Origin: Rhodospirillum centenum SW
GTDB taxonomy: Bacteria > Pseudomonadota > Alphaproteobacteria > Azospirillales > Azospirillaceae
DNA length: 64,000 nucleotides
NCBI RefSeq assembly: GCF_000016185.1
Contig: NC_011420.2
Location: 454,501 to 518,500 of the forward strand
Direction: 5' to 3'
The translations under genes and the position numbers were made by a program. Every line of letters starts with the position of its first letter. The stretch's first letter is position 1. The notes under the pieces were generated by a model, which was not told the DNA's origin, ran no database searches, and saw only the letters and a program-made list of their open reading frames with translations. Positions 1 through 11,173 of the stretch are shown piece by piece.

Positions 1-261
1 GAGGCCCGGCACGCGGCCCGACAGCGCCAGCACGTCACCGCCGCCGGCCAGATAGTCGCGGAAGGTGTCGCCGGAGATGGCCGCCACGGACACCGGCACC
101 TCCTGGAGGTTCTCGCTGCGCCGCTGCGCGGTGACGATGATCTCCTCCAGGGCCGGTTCCGCCGGCTGGGCGGTCTGGGCCGCGACACCGGCCGGCACGA
201 GCAGCGCCAGGGCGGAAAGCCCGGCGTTCAGAGCATGCTTGAGCTGCACTTGGGTCCTCAT
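1..261 (-). CDS. TonB-dependent receptor, 5' end only
   Basis: Outer-membrane receptor for TonB-powered uptake; the substrate cannot be told from this fragment. The gene runs off the left edge, leaving 87 N-terminal codons. The sequence shows a signal peptide (start MRTQVQLKHALNAG, a hydrophobic core, VPAGVAAQ cleavage region), then the TonB-box-like LEEIIVTAQRR and the start of the plug domain (VPVSVAAISGDTF). The EEIIVTAQ box is typical of alphaproteobacterial receptors. The start is the first ATG of the frame. Confidence 0.85.
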   Translation of the reverse strand, partial: MRTQVQLKHALNAGLSALALLVPAGVAAQTAQPAEPALEEIIVTAQRRSENLQEVPVSVAAISGDTFRDYLAGGGDVLALSGRVPGL

Positions 262-397
262 CAGTCGGTTCAGGCGGCTGGACATCCAGGCCTGCAAGGC
301 GGGCGGCCGCACGTCCGGGGGATGCCCTTTGCCCCGAACGCGGACGTGGACGGGCCGCCCCGCCGTTGGCGGCCCGGTTACTCCCGATCCGCGACGG

Positions 398-437
398 AGC
401 GATGACGAAAATGTTACAGCGATGAAAGTGGCGACGG
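398..437 (-). promoter_or_regulatory. upstream element of the TonB receptor
   Basis: Reading leftward, the region holds TTTCATC, then GCTGTAACA (412-420), then TTTTCGTCAT. The second TonB receptor of the window has TTTCACAAA followed by the same GCTGTAACA at 37462-37470. The sharing is seen directly; a regulatory role is inferred. The heptamers at about 11-bp spacing also loosely resemble a Pho box. Confidence 0.3.
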
Positions 438-487
438 GGTGTGGCTTCCGCACATCACCCCCGGCCGGGACAGCAGGCCTTCCCCCC

Positions 488-1786
488 TCAGCCCTGTCCC
501 TGCCGTTCCGTCCGCAGCCGGGCCCAGTAGTCCAGGCGCTTGCGGATCTCCCGCTCGAAGCCGCGTTCGACGGGGTTGTAGAAGACCTGCCGCTCCATCC
601 CGTCGGGGAAGTAGTTCTGCCCGCTGAAGCCATCCGCCGTATCGTGGTCGTAGGCGTAGCCGTGCCCGTAGCCGAGCTGCTTCATCAGCTTGGTCGGGGC
701 GTTCAGGATGTGCATGGGCGGCATCAGGCTGCCCGTCTCCCGCGCCGCGCGCAGGGCCGCGCCATGGGCCTTGTAGGCGGCGTTCGACTTGGGCGCCGTG
801 CCCAGATAGATGACGAGCTGGGCGATGGCGAGGTCGCCCTCCGGGCTGCCCAGCCGCTCATAGGCTTCCCAGGCGGCGATGGCCTGGGTCAGCGCCTGCG
901 GATCGGCAAGCCCGACATCCTCCACCGCGAAGCGGCAGAGCCGGCGGGCGATGTAGCGGGGGTCCTCCCCGCCCGCCAGCATGCGGGCGAACCAGTAGAG
1001 CGCCGCATCCGTGTCGGAGCCGCGCAGCGACTTGTGCAGCGCCGAGATCAGGTTGTAGTGGCCTTCCTGCGCCTTGTCGTAGAGCGGCATCCGCCGCTGC
1101 ACCGCCGCCGTCAGCCCCGTCGTGTCCAGCGCCGTGCCGTCGGGAAGCTGGAACAGCTCCTCGCACAGGTTCAGGCAGTAGCGGCCGTCGCCGTCCGCCA
1201 TGGCCTTCAGCGCCAGCCGTGCATCCTCGTCCAGCGGCAGGGGGCGGCCCGTCTCCGCCTCCGCGCGTTGCAGCAGCTTCTCCAGCGCCGCCTCGTCCAG
1301 CCGGTTCAGGACGAAGACCTGGGCGCGGGACAGGAGTGCGGCGTTCAGCTCGAAGCTGGGATTCTCCGTCGTGGCCCCGACCAGGGTGACGGTGCCGTCC
1401 TCGACATAGGGCAGGAAACCGTCCTGCTGGGAGCGGTTGAAGCGGTGGATCTCATCGATGAACAGCAGGGTCCCCTGCCCCATCGCCCGCCGCGCCTTGG
1501 CCGCCTCGAACACCTTGCGCAGGTCGGCCACGCCGGAGAAGACGGCGGACAGCGGCTCGAAATGCAGGTCGGTGGACTGGGCCAGAAGCCGGGCGATGGT
1601 GGTCTTGCCGCAGCCAGGCGGCCCCCAGAGGATCATGGAGGTGAGGCGCCGCGCCTTGACCTGCCGGCCGACGGGCCCCTCGGGGGCCAGCAGATGCTCC
1701 TGCCCCACGACCTCCTCCAGCCGGCGCGGCCGCAGCCGGTCGGCCAGGGGGCGGGGAGCCTGATCCTCGAACAACGTACCCGACAT
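488..1786 (-). CDS. rarA: replication-associated recombination protein A (RarA/MgsA)
   Basis: AAA+ ATPase of the clamp-loader-like RarA family, which acts on DNA at stalled replication forks. Visible motifs are Walker A GPPGCGKTT near residue 57, Walker B LLFIDEIHRF, the sensor stretch GATTENPSFE, and the C-terminal MgsA domain (LGTAPKSNAAY, MPPMHILNAPTKLMK). Its 432 residues match the usual family size. The frame opens with a GTG three codons earlier (1795), but MSGTLFEDQ at 1786 is preceded by GGTGAGGATC and is the likelier start. It ends 226 bp from the TonB receptor start. Confidence 0.95.
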   Translation of the reverse strand: MSGTLFEDQAPRPLADRLRPRRLEEVVGQEHLLAPEGPVGRQVKARRLTSMILWGPPGCGKTTIARLLAQSTDLHFEPLSAVFSGVADLRKVFEAAKARRAMGQGTLLFIDEIHRFNRSQQDGFLPYVEDGTVTLVGATTENPSFELNAALLSRAQVFVLNRLDEAALEKLLQRAEAETGRPLPLDEDARLALKAMADGDGRYCLNLCEELFQLPDGTALDTTGLTAAVQRRMPLYDKAQEGHYNLISALHKSLRGSDTDAALYWFARMLAGGEDPRYIARRLCRFAVEDVGLADPQALTQAIAAWEAYERLGSPEGDLAIAQLVIYLGTAPKSNAAYKAHGAALRAARETGSLMPPMHILNAPTKLMKQLGYGHGYAYDHDTADGFSGQNYFPDGMERQVFYNPVERGFEREIRKRLDYWARLRTERQGQG

Positions 1787-1861
1787 GATCCTCACCGGGC
1801 GGCGGAAGGCAGCCGGGCCCCAGCATGCCCGCCCCGCCCGCGGGCGGCAAACGCCATTGCG

Positions 1862-3289
1862 TCAGCCGCCGATGGTGGTGGTCAGGACCTGATCGCCGCG
1901 CTGCACGTCGATGGTCCAGGCCCGCGCCCGGCGGGCCAGTTCGGCCGACAGATCGCGCACCCGCTCAATGGCCGTGCCGTTGATCCGCAGGATCACGTCG
2001 CCCGGACGCAGCCCCGTCATGGCCGCGGGCGAGCCACGGGCGACCTGGAGCACCACCACGCCCTCCTGTGCGCCGGAGAAACCGATCTCCTCGATCAGGG
2101 CGGGGTTCAGGTTGCCGACCTCCGCCCCGGCCAGCGGGTTCCGGCCCTGCAGGGTCGTCACCTCCCGCGGCGGGTCCTCCGGCGGGGCGATCAGCCCGAG
2201 CGTGAGCTGCTGTTCCTTGCCGCCGCGCAGCACGGTCAGCGTCGCCTTGCCGCCGATCGGCAGGGTGGCGATGCGGTAACGCAGGGCGTCGGGACCGTCC
2301 ACCTCGCGCCCGTTCACGCCGGTGATGACGTCGCCGCGGCGCAGCCCCGCCTTGTCGGCCGGGCCACCCGGCCGGACCTGGTTGATCAGGACGCCACCGG
2401 GCCGCGCGAGATTGAGTCCGGCCGCGAGGTCGGCGGTGACCGCCTGCCCGTCGGCCCCGATCCAGGGCCGGACCAGCTTGCCGCCGGCGGCCACCGCGTC
2501 GATCACGGTGCGGACCATGTTGGAGGGGATGGCGAAGCCGATGCCGATGGAGCCGCCGTTGCGGGAATAGATCGCCGAATTGATGCCGACCAGCCGGCCG
2601 TCCATGGTGACCAGGGCACCGCCCGAATTACCCGGATTGATGGCCGCATCGGTCTGGATGAAGAAGTTGTAGTCCGACACGCCGACCGCCGTGCGGGCCA
2701 CGGCGGAGACGATGCCGCTGGTCACCGTCTGGCCGACGCCGAACGGGTTGCCGATGGCGAGCACGAGGTCACCGACCTCCAGATCGTCGGAGTCCCGGAG
2801 CTGCAGGAAGGGCAGCCGTTCGCCCTTGGTGTCGATCCGCAGCACGGCGAGGTCCACCCGCTCGTCCTGGCTGACCAGCTTGGCCGGGAACTCCCGCCGG
2901 TCGGCCAGGACGACCTGGATCTGGTCGCTGTCCTGGATGACGTGCGCGTTGGTGATGATCAGCCCGTCGGCGCTGACGATGACGCCGGAACCGAGCGACG
3001 CCTCCATGCGCTCCCGCGGGACGCCGCCGAGGGCATCGCCGAAGAAGCGGCGGAACAGCGGATCGTCGAACAGGGGCGAGACCCGCTGGCGCACCGTGCG
3101 GGTGGTGTAGATGTTCACCACCGCCGGGATCACCTGCTTCACGACGGGCGCGAAGGAGAGCTGGATCTGTTCCCGGTTGTCCGGGACCGCGCGCTGCGCC
3201 GAGGCCGGAGCGGGAACGAAGCTTGCCGCGAGGAGGAGTGCGAGCGCGACACCGCCGCGGCCGAGGGGGGAGAGGAACCTGGGCATCAT
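1862..3289 (-). CDS. Do-family periplasmic serine endopeptidase (DegP/HtrA-like)
   Basis: Periplasmic protease/chaperone of the HtrA family that degrades misfolded envelope proteins. A signal peptide (ALALLLAASFVPAPASA) precedes a trypsin-like domain. The triad is visible: His in ITNAHV, Asp in RVDLAVLRID, Ser in GNSGGAL. Two PDZ domains follow, each with a GDVI core (RRGDVITGVNG; RPGDVILRING). Its 475 residues are normal for the family. There is no strong ribosome-binding site, and the start could be either of two adjacent ATGs. Which paralogue (DegP, DegQ or DegS-like) is undecided; two PDZ domains argue against DegS. Confidence 0.93.
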   Translation of the reverse strand: MMPRFLSPLGRGGVALALLLAASFVPAPASAQRAVPDNREQIQLSFAPVVKQVIPAVVNIYTTRTVRQRVSPLFDDPLFRRFFGDALGGVPRERMEASLGSGVIVSADGLIITNAHVIQDSDQIQVVLADRREFPAKLVSQDERVDLAVLRIDTKGERLPFLQLRDSDDLEVGDLVLAIGNPFGVGQTVTSGIVSAVARTAVGVSDYNFFIQTDAAINPGNSGGALVTMDGRLVGINSAIYSRNGGSIGIGFAIPSNMVRTVIDAVAAGGKLVRPWIGADGQAVTADLAAGLNLARPGGVLINQVRPGGPADKAGLRRGDVITGVNGREVDGPDALRYRIATLPIGGKATLTVLRGGKEQQLTLGLIAPPEDPPREVTTLQGRNPLAGAEVGNLNPALIEEIGFSGAQEGVVVLQVARGSPAAMTGLRPGDVILRINGTAIERVRDLSAELARRARAWTIDVQRGDQVLTTTIGG

Positions 3290-3356
3290 GGCCGCAATGT
3301 AGGCAACCGATCGCGGCCGAAAAAGGGCGATCCTTTCCGGTCGGGAGCGACCCCGG

Positions 3357-3605
3357 TCAGCGCCCGCCGCAGCGGTTCAGGCACGACTTCATCTCGGCCT
3401 GGCAGGTGGCGCCCATGCCGTAGGTCGTGTTGCCGTCCTGCGCCGATCGCTGGTCGAAGCAGACATCGGCCTCGCGGTTGCACTGGGCGAGACAGGCCTG
3501 ATGGCCGTCGGTGGCGCCCTGCGCCTCCCGCCGGGCCGGGGGAGCCATGCAGGCCGTCAGCAGGACGGGCAGGAGAGCGGCAAGGGCGATCTGGCGCGGG
3601 CGCAT
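3357..3605 (-). CDS. small Cys-rich lipoprotein
   Basis: An 82-residue predicted lipoprotein of unknown function. The N terminus has a basic start and hydrophobic stretch ending in the lipobox LLTAC, so Cys19 would be lipidated. The mature part carries six further cysteines in CLAQCNREADVC, a CQAEMKSC stretch and CNRC, suggesting disulfides or metal binding. It lies 67 bp downstream of the Do protease on the same strand and is divergent from the racemase gene. Confidence 0.65.
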   Translation of the reverse strand: MRPRQIALAALLPVLLTACMAPPARREAQGATDGHQACLAQCNREADVCFDQRSAQDGNTTYGMGATCQAEMKSCLNRCGGR

Positions 3606-3758
3606 TGGCGGAACCCCTCAAGGACTGATAGCGTCCCCGATACCGCGCCGGGCCGGGCCGCCGCAAGGCTGCTGTCCGGCACGGGCGCGCATGCCGCGGA
3701 CCCGCCCGGGCGCGGATGACCACAGACCCGCGCCCGGATGCGCGGAAAGGAGCCTTGC

Positions 3759-4457
3759 ATGCGTACCCTGGGCCTGATCGGCGGCATGAGCTGGGAGAGC
3801 ACGGCCGTCTATTACCGCCTGCTGAACGGCATGGTGCGGGACCGGCTGGGCGGGCTGCATTCGGCCCGCCTGCTGCTGCTGTCCGTGGACTTCGCGGAGA
3901 TCGCCGCCCTCCAGGCGGAGGGGCGCTGGAGCGTGCTGACGGAGCGGATGGTCGATGCCGGCCGCCATCTGCGGGCCGGCGGGGCCGAGGCGCTGCTGAT
4001 CTGCACCAACACCATGCACCTGATGGCCGCGGCGGTGGAGGAGGCGGCAGGCCTGCCGCTGATACACATCGCCGACACGACCGCCGCAGCCTGCCGCAAG
4101 GCCGGAGTCCGCCGTCCCCTGCTGCTGGCGACCCGCTACACCATGGAGCACCCGTTCTATGCCGAGCGGCTGCACCGCCACGGGCTGGAGCCGCTGGTGC
4201 CGGGTCCCGAGGACCGCACCACCATCCACCGGATCATCTACGAGGAGCTGTGCCGGGGCGAAATCCGCGAGGACAGCCGCGCCGCCTACCGGGCCGTGAT
4301 CGAGCGGATGCGGGCGGAAGGGGCGGACGGCGTGATCCTGGGCTGCACCGAGATCGGCCTGCTGATCCGCCAGGAGGACAGCCCCCTGCCCGTCTTCGAC
4401 ACGACGGAGATTCACTGTGCGGCGGCCGTGGACTTCGCGCTCGCCCCCGGCCCCTGA
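3759..4457 (+). CDS. aspartate/glutamate racemase family protein
   Basis: PLP-independent amino acid racemase of the Asp/Glu racemase superfamily (YgeA/RacX-like). The two catalytic cysteines are visible: Cys82 in ICTNTMH and Cys196 in LGCTEI. The N-terminal LGLIGGMSWEST is the family signature. The start at 3759 is chosen over the upstream in-frame ATG (3738) because GGAAAGGAG lies 6 bp before it; the product is 232 residues. Substrate (Asp, Glu or other) is not decidable here. Confidence 0.9.
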   Translation: MRTLGLIGGMSWESTAVYYRLLNGMVRDRLGGLHSARLLLLSVDFAEIAALQAEGRWSVLTERMVDAGRHLRAGGAEALLICTNTMHLMAAAVEEAAGLPLIHIADTTAAACRKAGVRRPLLLATRYTMEHPFYAERLHRHGLEPLVPGPEDRTTIHRIIYEELCRGEIREDSRAAYRAVIERMRAEGADGVILGCTEIGLLIRQEDSPLPVFDTTEIHCAAAVDFALAPGP

Positions 4458-4547
4458 CCGGACAGGTTCCGAGCGTGACGGGCACGCCCTGTTCCTGTTT
4501 TCCAGGCACGACCCCGGGCCGATGCCCGGAAGACCATGGAGGGGAGC

Positions 4548-4817
4548 ATGATGGCGGACAGCCGCGACCGGCCGGGAACCCTGGGCAACGAATCCCCCGC
4601 CGACGTCGCAGAAGAGCAGTTCCGGGCCCGGCTGAGGTCACCCGACGGAAGCTCTCCGGCCGGTACGGCCTCCTCTACAGGCACGGTCGCGGCCGACACC
4701 CCCGTCCCGTCAGGGGCGGGGACCGGACAGCCGGAGACGGAAGCTGGCGGCGGGAAGACTTCTTCCCGACAGCCGACTTATCGCAGCGAGAGCGGCTTCG
4801 CCCAGTCCCTGAGCTGA
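4548..4817 (+). CDS. small hypothetical protein (weak)
   Basis: Possible 89-residue protein starting MMADSRDRPG behind a good GGAGGGGAGC ribosome-binding site. The product is polar, rich in Ser, Gly, Thr and Pro, has no membrane segment and matches no family I recognise. It fills the gap between the racemase gene and the convergent end of kdpE. The RBS is the best support; composition alone would not make it convincing. Confidence 0.4.
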   Translation: MMADSRDRPGTLGNESPADVAEEQFRARLRSPDGSSPAGTASSTGTVAADTPVPSGAGTGQPETEAGGGKTSSRQPTYRSESGFAQSLS

Positions 4818-4862
4818 CGGCGGGAGACCGCGCCGGCCGCAAAGAGCATGGGACGCGGCTTT

Positions 4863-5546
4863 CTAGGTGCCGTCGGTCCGCAGCCGGTAGCCGACGCCCG
4901 GTTCGGTGACGATCAGGGCGGGCTGCCCCGGATCAGGCTCCAGCTTCTGGCGGAGCTGGTTGACATAGACCCGCAGATAGGCCGTGTCCTCGACATGCGC
5001 GGGTCCCCAGACTTCCCGCAGAATCTGCTGGTGCGTCAGCACATGGTCGGCACTGCGGGCCAGGACGAACAGCAGGTCCTGCTCGCGCCGCGACAGGCGG
5101 ACCTCACCTCCGTCGCGTTCGACGACGCGGCGGTCCAGATCGATCATGACGCCACCCGCGACGACGACGGCCGGCCGGGGATCCTGCGGCGCACGGCGCA
5201 GCGCCACCCGGACCCGCGCCATCAGTTCGGCGATGCCGAAGGGTTTGGCGACATAGTCCTCCGCCCCGCGGTCGAGCGCCTCCACCTTGTCGGTCTCCCC
5301 CGTCCTGACCGAGAGCACCAGGATCGGAACCCGGCCGATCTCCCGGATGGCGCTGACCACCTCCTGCCCGTCCATGTCGGGCAGGCCGAGATCCAGGATC
5401 ACGAGGTCGGGCGCTTCGGCCCGCACCAGGGCCACGGCCTCCGCTCCCGTCTCCGCCTCCAGGACCGCGTGTCCGTTGGCGGCGAGGCTGATGCGCAGGA
5501 AGCGCCTGATCTGTGCCTCGTCATCGACCACGAGGATGCGGCTCAT
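4863..5546 (-). CDS. kdpE: KdpE response regulator
   Basis: OmpR-family regulator that activates the kdp operon when phosphorylated by KdpD. The receiver domain has the acidic pocket VVDDE and the phospho-acceptor Asp52 in LVILDLGLPDMDG, with a Thr/Ser-type VLSVRTG and KPF lysine. A winged-helix domain ends VRTEPGVGYRL-like (VTEPGVGYRL). Its 227 residues match E. coli KdpE. The start overlaps the kdpD stop (ATGA), indicating translational coupling. Confidence 0.95.
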   Translation of the reverse strand: MSRILVVDDEAQIRRFLRISLAANGHAVLEAETGAEAVALVRAEAPDLVILDLGLPDMDGQEVVSAIREIGRVPILVLSVRTGETDKVEALDRGAEDYVAKPFGIAELMARVRVALRRAPQDPRPAVVVAGGVMIDLDRRVVERDGGEVRLSRREQDLLFVLARSADHVLTHQQILREVWGPAHVEDTAYLRVYVNQLRQKLEPDPGQPALIVTEPGVGYRLRTDGT

Positions 5547-8296
5547 GCAGGCCCACCTCCCGCCGGCACCGCTACGGCCACTTCTGCCGACATCTCGGCC
5601 GGCGCCGGCGGTGCCTCCTCCGGCACGGGCAGGCGCAGGACAAGGCAGGCGCCCACGCCATGCATGCCGTCCAGCACGCCGATGCTGCCGCCGTGCGCCT
5701 CCACGATGCCCTTGGCGATGGCGAGCCCGAGGCCGGTGCCTGCCGTCTGCTGGTCACCCCCGGCCACGCGGTAGAACATGTCGAACACCCGGTCCCGGTC
5801 CGCCACCGGGATGCCGGGACCCTGGTCACACACCTCGGCCACCACCCTGTCACCCCGCCGCCGTGCCCATACCGTGATGGCGCCCTGCGCCGGACTGTAT
5901 CTGGCGGCATTGTCCAGCAGGTTGAAGAGGACCTGCTCCATCAGGACGGGGTCGAGCTGGAGCAAGGGCAGATCCGGGGCCAGATCCACCTTGATGCGCC
6001 GGCCCTTCAGCAACGGCTTCGCCCGCGCCAGCGCCCGGCCGACGATGTCCGCGAGGTCGGTCCAGTCCGTCTTCGGCTTCAGCCCGCCGCTGCCGAGCTT
6101 CGTCATGTCCAGCAGGTTCTGCACGAAGCGGTTCATCCGCTCCGCCTCCTCCTGGATGGTGCGGGCGAGTTCGCGCCGCGCATCGTCGTCCAGCTCGTGC
6201 TCCAGGGTCAGCAGGCTGCTGGCCGATCCCAGGATGGAGACCAGCGGCGTGCGCAGATCGTGCGAGAGGGAGGACAGCAGGGCGGCGCGGAGCTGCTCCT
6301 TTTCGCCGGCGATCTGGGCCGCCTCGATGTCCCGGACGAGCTGGGTGCGTTCCAGGACCAGGGCCGCCTGGTCGACCAGCGCGTCCAGCAGCCGGGCCTG
6401 ATCGGCAGAGAGGCGGCTGCCGCCCTCGTACCCCTGCACGCCCAGCACGCCGACGGTGCCGCGCTGGGTCTTGAGCGGCAGGAACAGCCATTCGGAAGCG
6501 GGCAGCGTGTCGGACCCGCGCCCGGCCCGCTCGCCGTTGCTCCAGGCCCATTGGGCCGCGGCGGCGGCCCGCTGGTCCAGCCTGTCCTCCGGCGGATAGC
6601 CCGCGCGGATCGCAAGCTCACCGTCCAGCGGCAACAGCACGAGCGCCTTTGCCTTCAGCGTCGCCGCCACGTGATGCACCACGGCCCAGAGCACGTCGTC
6701 CTCGCTGGCGGCGGAGGCGACCTTGCGGGCGAAGTCGTAGAGGTTGGCGGTCCGCCGCTGACTGGTCCGGGACAGCTCGATCTGGGCGCGCAGCCGGGAC
6801 GCCAGATGGCCGGTGAACACGGCAGCAACCAGGAAGAACCCGATGGTCAGCAGGTCCTCCGAGGTGTTGACCAGGAAGGTCTGCCGGGGTTCGGTGAAGA
6901 AGAAGTTGAAGGCGAAGAACGCCAGGACCGCCGTGACGATGGACGGGACCAGCCCGAACCGCGTGGCGATCAGGAGCACGGCGAGCAGATACACGAGACT
7001 GACATTGGCCACCGGCAGAACGCTGAAGACACCCCAGGACAGGGCCGTGGCCAGGATCAGCGCCACTCCCGCCCAGGCATAGGCCCGCCAGCCCCGCCGG
7101 TCCGATCCGGCCGGCCCCGCGAGCGCCTGTCCTGCCGCCCCCTGCCCCGACGGTTCCGGTTTCTCCTCCGTTCCGCCGACCAGAAGCAGGTCGTAGGCCG
7201 TGGCCCGCTTCAGCATGTCGTCCGTCGATGTCAGGCCGAAGCGGCGGCGCTGGCGGCTGCGCCCCAGCACGATCTGACTGACGTTGTTGGCCCGGGCCCA
7301 GCCGATCAGTTCTCCGGCGATGTCGTCGCCCGGCAGGACCACCGTCTCGCCCCCGAGCTGATGCGCCAGCCGCAGCGCCTCCGTGACATGGGCCTTCCTG
7401 GTTTCGGACAGGGTCTGGTGTCGGTGTGTCTCGACATAGGCGACGGTCCAGGGCGCCTGCCGGCGGTCCGCCATGCGCCGGGCCGACCGCACCAGGGTCG
7501 CCGCGTTCGGCTCCGGCCCGATGGCGACCAGGATGCGGTCGCGGGTCGGCCAGGGGCCGGCGATGCCGTTGCGGCGCATGTAGGAGAGCATCTGGGCATC
7601 GACCCGCTCCGCCGCCTGCCGCAGCGCCATCTCGCGCAGCGCCGTCAGATTGCCGACGGAGAAGAACTTCTCCACCGCCATGCGGGCCTGCGCCGGCACA
7701 TAGACCTTTCCTTCCCCCAGGCGCTTGCGCAGCTCCTGCGGCGGCAGGTCGATCATCTCGATCTCGTCCGCCCCGCGCAGGACGCTGTCGGGCACCGTCT
7801 CGCGCACCTTGATCCCGGCGATGCGCTCGATGACGTCGTTCAGGCTGTCGAGATGCTGGACGTTGAGGGTGGACCAGACATCGATGCCGGCCGCGAGCAG
7901 CTCTTCGACGTCCTGCCATCGCTTGAGGTGCCGGCTGCCGGGAATGTTGGTGTGGGCCAGTTCGTCCACCAGGACCAGCGCCGGCCGCCGGACCAGGATG
8001 GCGTCCAGGTCCATCTCCTCGAAGGAGCGGCCACGATAGTCGATGCGGCTGCGCGGCACGACCTCCAGGCCGTGGACCAGCCGCTCGGTCTCCGCCCGGC
8101 CATGTGTCTCGACGATGCCGACGACCAGAGCGACGCCATCCCGCCGGGCGGACTGGGCCGCCTCCAGCATGGCGTAGGTCTTGCCGACGCCGGGGGCGGC
8201 GCCCAGGAAGATCTTCAGCTTGCCGCGCTGCTCCCGCCGGGCGTGCTCCAGCAGGGCATCGGGGGACGGGCGGTCCTGGTCCTCAGGTCTGGCCAT
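5543..8296 (-). CDS. kdpD: KdpD potassium-responsive sensor histidine kinase
   Basis: Membrane sensor kinase for KdpE. Domains in order: N-terminal KdpD domain with Walker A GAAPGVGKTYAML; a USP-like domain with RNNVSQIVLGRSRQRR-type motif; four membrane segments (residues about 430-530); a GAF-like region; then the kinase core with H-box SHDLRTPL, N-box LLDNAARYSP, G1 DQGPGIP and G2 GTGLGLAI. I place the start at MARPEDQ (8296), with GAGAAG upstream, rather than the frame's first ATG at 8422, which overlaps kdpC. The product is 917 residues (E. coli 894). Confidence 0.95.
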   Translation of the reverse strand: MARPEDQDRPSPDALLEHARREQRGKLKIFLGAAPGVGKTYAMLEAAQSARRDGVALVVGIVETHGRAETERLVHGLEVVPRSRIDYRGRSFEEMDLDAILVRRPALVLVDELAHTNIPGSRHLKRWQDVEELLAAGIDVWSTLNVQHLDSLNDVIERIAGIKVRETVPDSVLRGADEIEMIDLPPQELRKRLGEGKVYVPAQARMAVEKFFSVGNLTALREMALRQAAERVDAQMLSYMRRNGIAGPWPTRDRILVAIGPEPNAATLVRSARRMADRRQAPWTVAYVETHRHQTLSETRKAHVTEALRLAHQLGGETVVLPGDDIAGELIGWARANNVSQIVLGRSRQRRRFGLTSTDDMLKRATAYDLLLVGGTEEKPEPSGQGAAGQALAGPAGSDRRGWRAYAWAGVALILATALSWGVFSVLPVANVSLVYLLAVLLIATRFGLVPSIVTAVLAFFAFNFFFTEPRQTFLVNTSEDLLTIGFFLVAAVFTGHLASRLRAQIELSRTSQRRTANLYDFARKVASAASEDDVLWAVVHHVAATLKAKALVLLPLDGELAIRAGYPPEDRLDQRAAAAAQWAWSNGERAGRGSDTLPASEWLFLPLKTQRGTVGVLGVQGYEGGSRLSADQARLLDALVDQAALVLERTQLVRDIEAAQIAGEKEQLRAALLSSLSHDLRTPLVSILGSASSLLTLEHELDDDARRELARTIQEEAERMNRFVQNLLDMTKLGSGGLKPKTDWTDLADIVGRALARAKPLLKGRRIKVDLAPDLPLLQLDPVLMEQVLFNLLDNAARYSPAQGAITVWARRRGDRVVAEVCDQGPGIPVADRDRVFDMFYRVAGGDQQTAGTGLGLAIAKGIVEAHGGSIGVLDGMHGVGACLVLRLPVPEEAPPAPAEMSAEVAVAVPAGGGPA

Positions 8297-8310
8297 GCAT
8301 CTTCTCGGGG

Positions 8311-8344
8311 AAAGAAAAGGCGGGCGGAACCGGGTTCCGCCCGC
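8311..8344 (-). terminator. hairpin plus T-run between kdpC and kdpD
   Basis: Perfect 10-bp stem (GCGGGCGGAA with TTCCGCCCGC), 5-nt loop, followed on the minus strand by CTTTTCTTT. It has the form of a rho-independent terminator. It lies 8 bp after the kdpC stop and 15 bp before the kdpD start, so it probably limits transcription into kdpDE. Confidence 0.75.
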
Positions 8345-8351
8345 GACACCG

Positions 8352-8981
8352 TCATCGGACCTCCGGACGGCCGGGTTCCGGATGGCCGGGTTCCGGCTGG
8401 CGGGGCGTCGGCGCCTGGGCATCCAGCGCGAGGTTGAGCTTTAGCACGTTGACGGACGGCTCGCCCAGGAAGCCGAAGACGCGGCCTTCCGTCGCCTGCC
8501 GGATCAGCTCCACGACCCGGCCGGTCTCCAGCCCGCGCGCGGCCGCCACCCGCGGCGCCTGCCAGAGGGCGGCGGCGGGAGAGATGTGCGGATCGAGGCC
8601 GCTGGCGCTCGCGGTCACCAGATCGACAGGGACCGGCCCGACGGCGTCCGGATTGGCTGCCTTGAGCGCCTCCACCCGTGCCTGCACGGCGGCGACGAGG
8701 GCGGTGTTGGACGGCCCGAGATTCGTGCCGGAGGAGTTGGCGGCGTCATAGCCGTCGCCGGCCGCCGAGGGCCGCGACCAGAAGTATTCCGGCCGGGTGA
8801 AGGTCTGACCGATCAGGGCGGAGCCCAGCACCGTACCATCGGCACGGTGGATCAGGCTGCCCGCCGCCTGCTCGGGAAAGGCCAGGCGGGCGACGGCGGT
8901 GACGGCCAGCGGATAGGCCAGCCCCGTCAGCACGGTCAGGGCCAGGATCATGGTCAGGGCGGGGCGCAGATGCGTCAGCAT
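8352..8981 (-). CDS. kdpC: potassium-transporting ATPase KdpC subunit
   Basis: Small membrane-anchored subunit of the KdpFABC high-affinity potassium pump. One N-terminal membrane segment ([24 protein letters not shown]) is followed by the conserved periplasmic part: [52 protein letters not shown]. The C terminus is a Pro-rich tail ([14 protein letters not shown]) that goes beyond the usual end near NVLKLNLAL. The start MLTHLRPAL has GGAGAGAG upstream and lies 11 bp after kdpB; the product is 209 residues. Confidence 0.95.
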   Translation of the reverse strand: MLTHLRPALTMILALTVLTGLAYPLAVTAVARLAFPEQAAGSLIHRADGTVLGSALIGQTFTRPEYFWSRPSAAGDGYDAANSSGTNLGPSNTALVAAVQARVEALKAANPDAVGPVPVDLVTASASGLDPHISPAAALWQAPRVAAARGLETGRVVELIRQATEGRVFGFLGEPSVNVLKLNLALDAQAPTPRQPEPGHPEPGRPEVR

Positions 8982-8992
8982 TGTCTCTCTCC

Positions 8993-11169
<2,177 letters not shown>

Positions 11170-11173
<4 letters not shown>

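Noticed and set aside
65-3628. 1187-codon open frame on the plus strand
   Set aside because: It runs antisense to rarA, the Do protease and the lipoprotein gene. Such long antisense frames are expected at about 70 % G+C, and its translation has no family pattern.
5513-8437. 974-codon plus-strand open frame
   Set aside because: Antisense shadow of kdpD, whose domains are complete on the minus strand.
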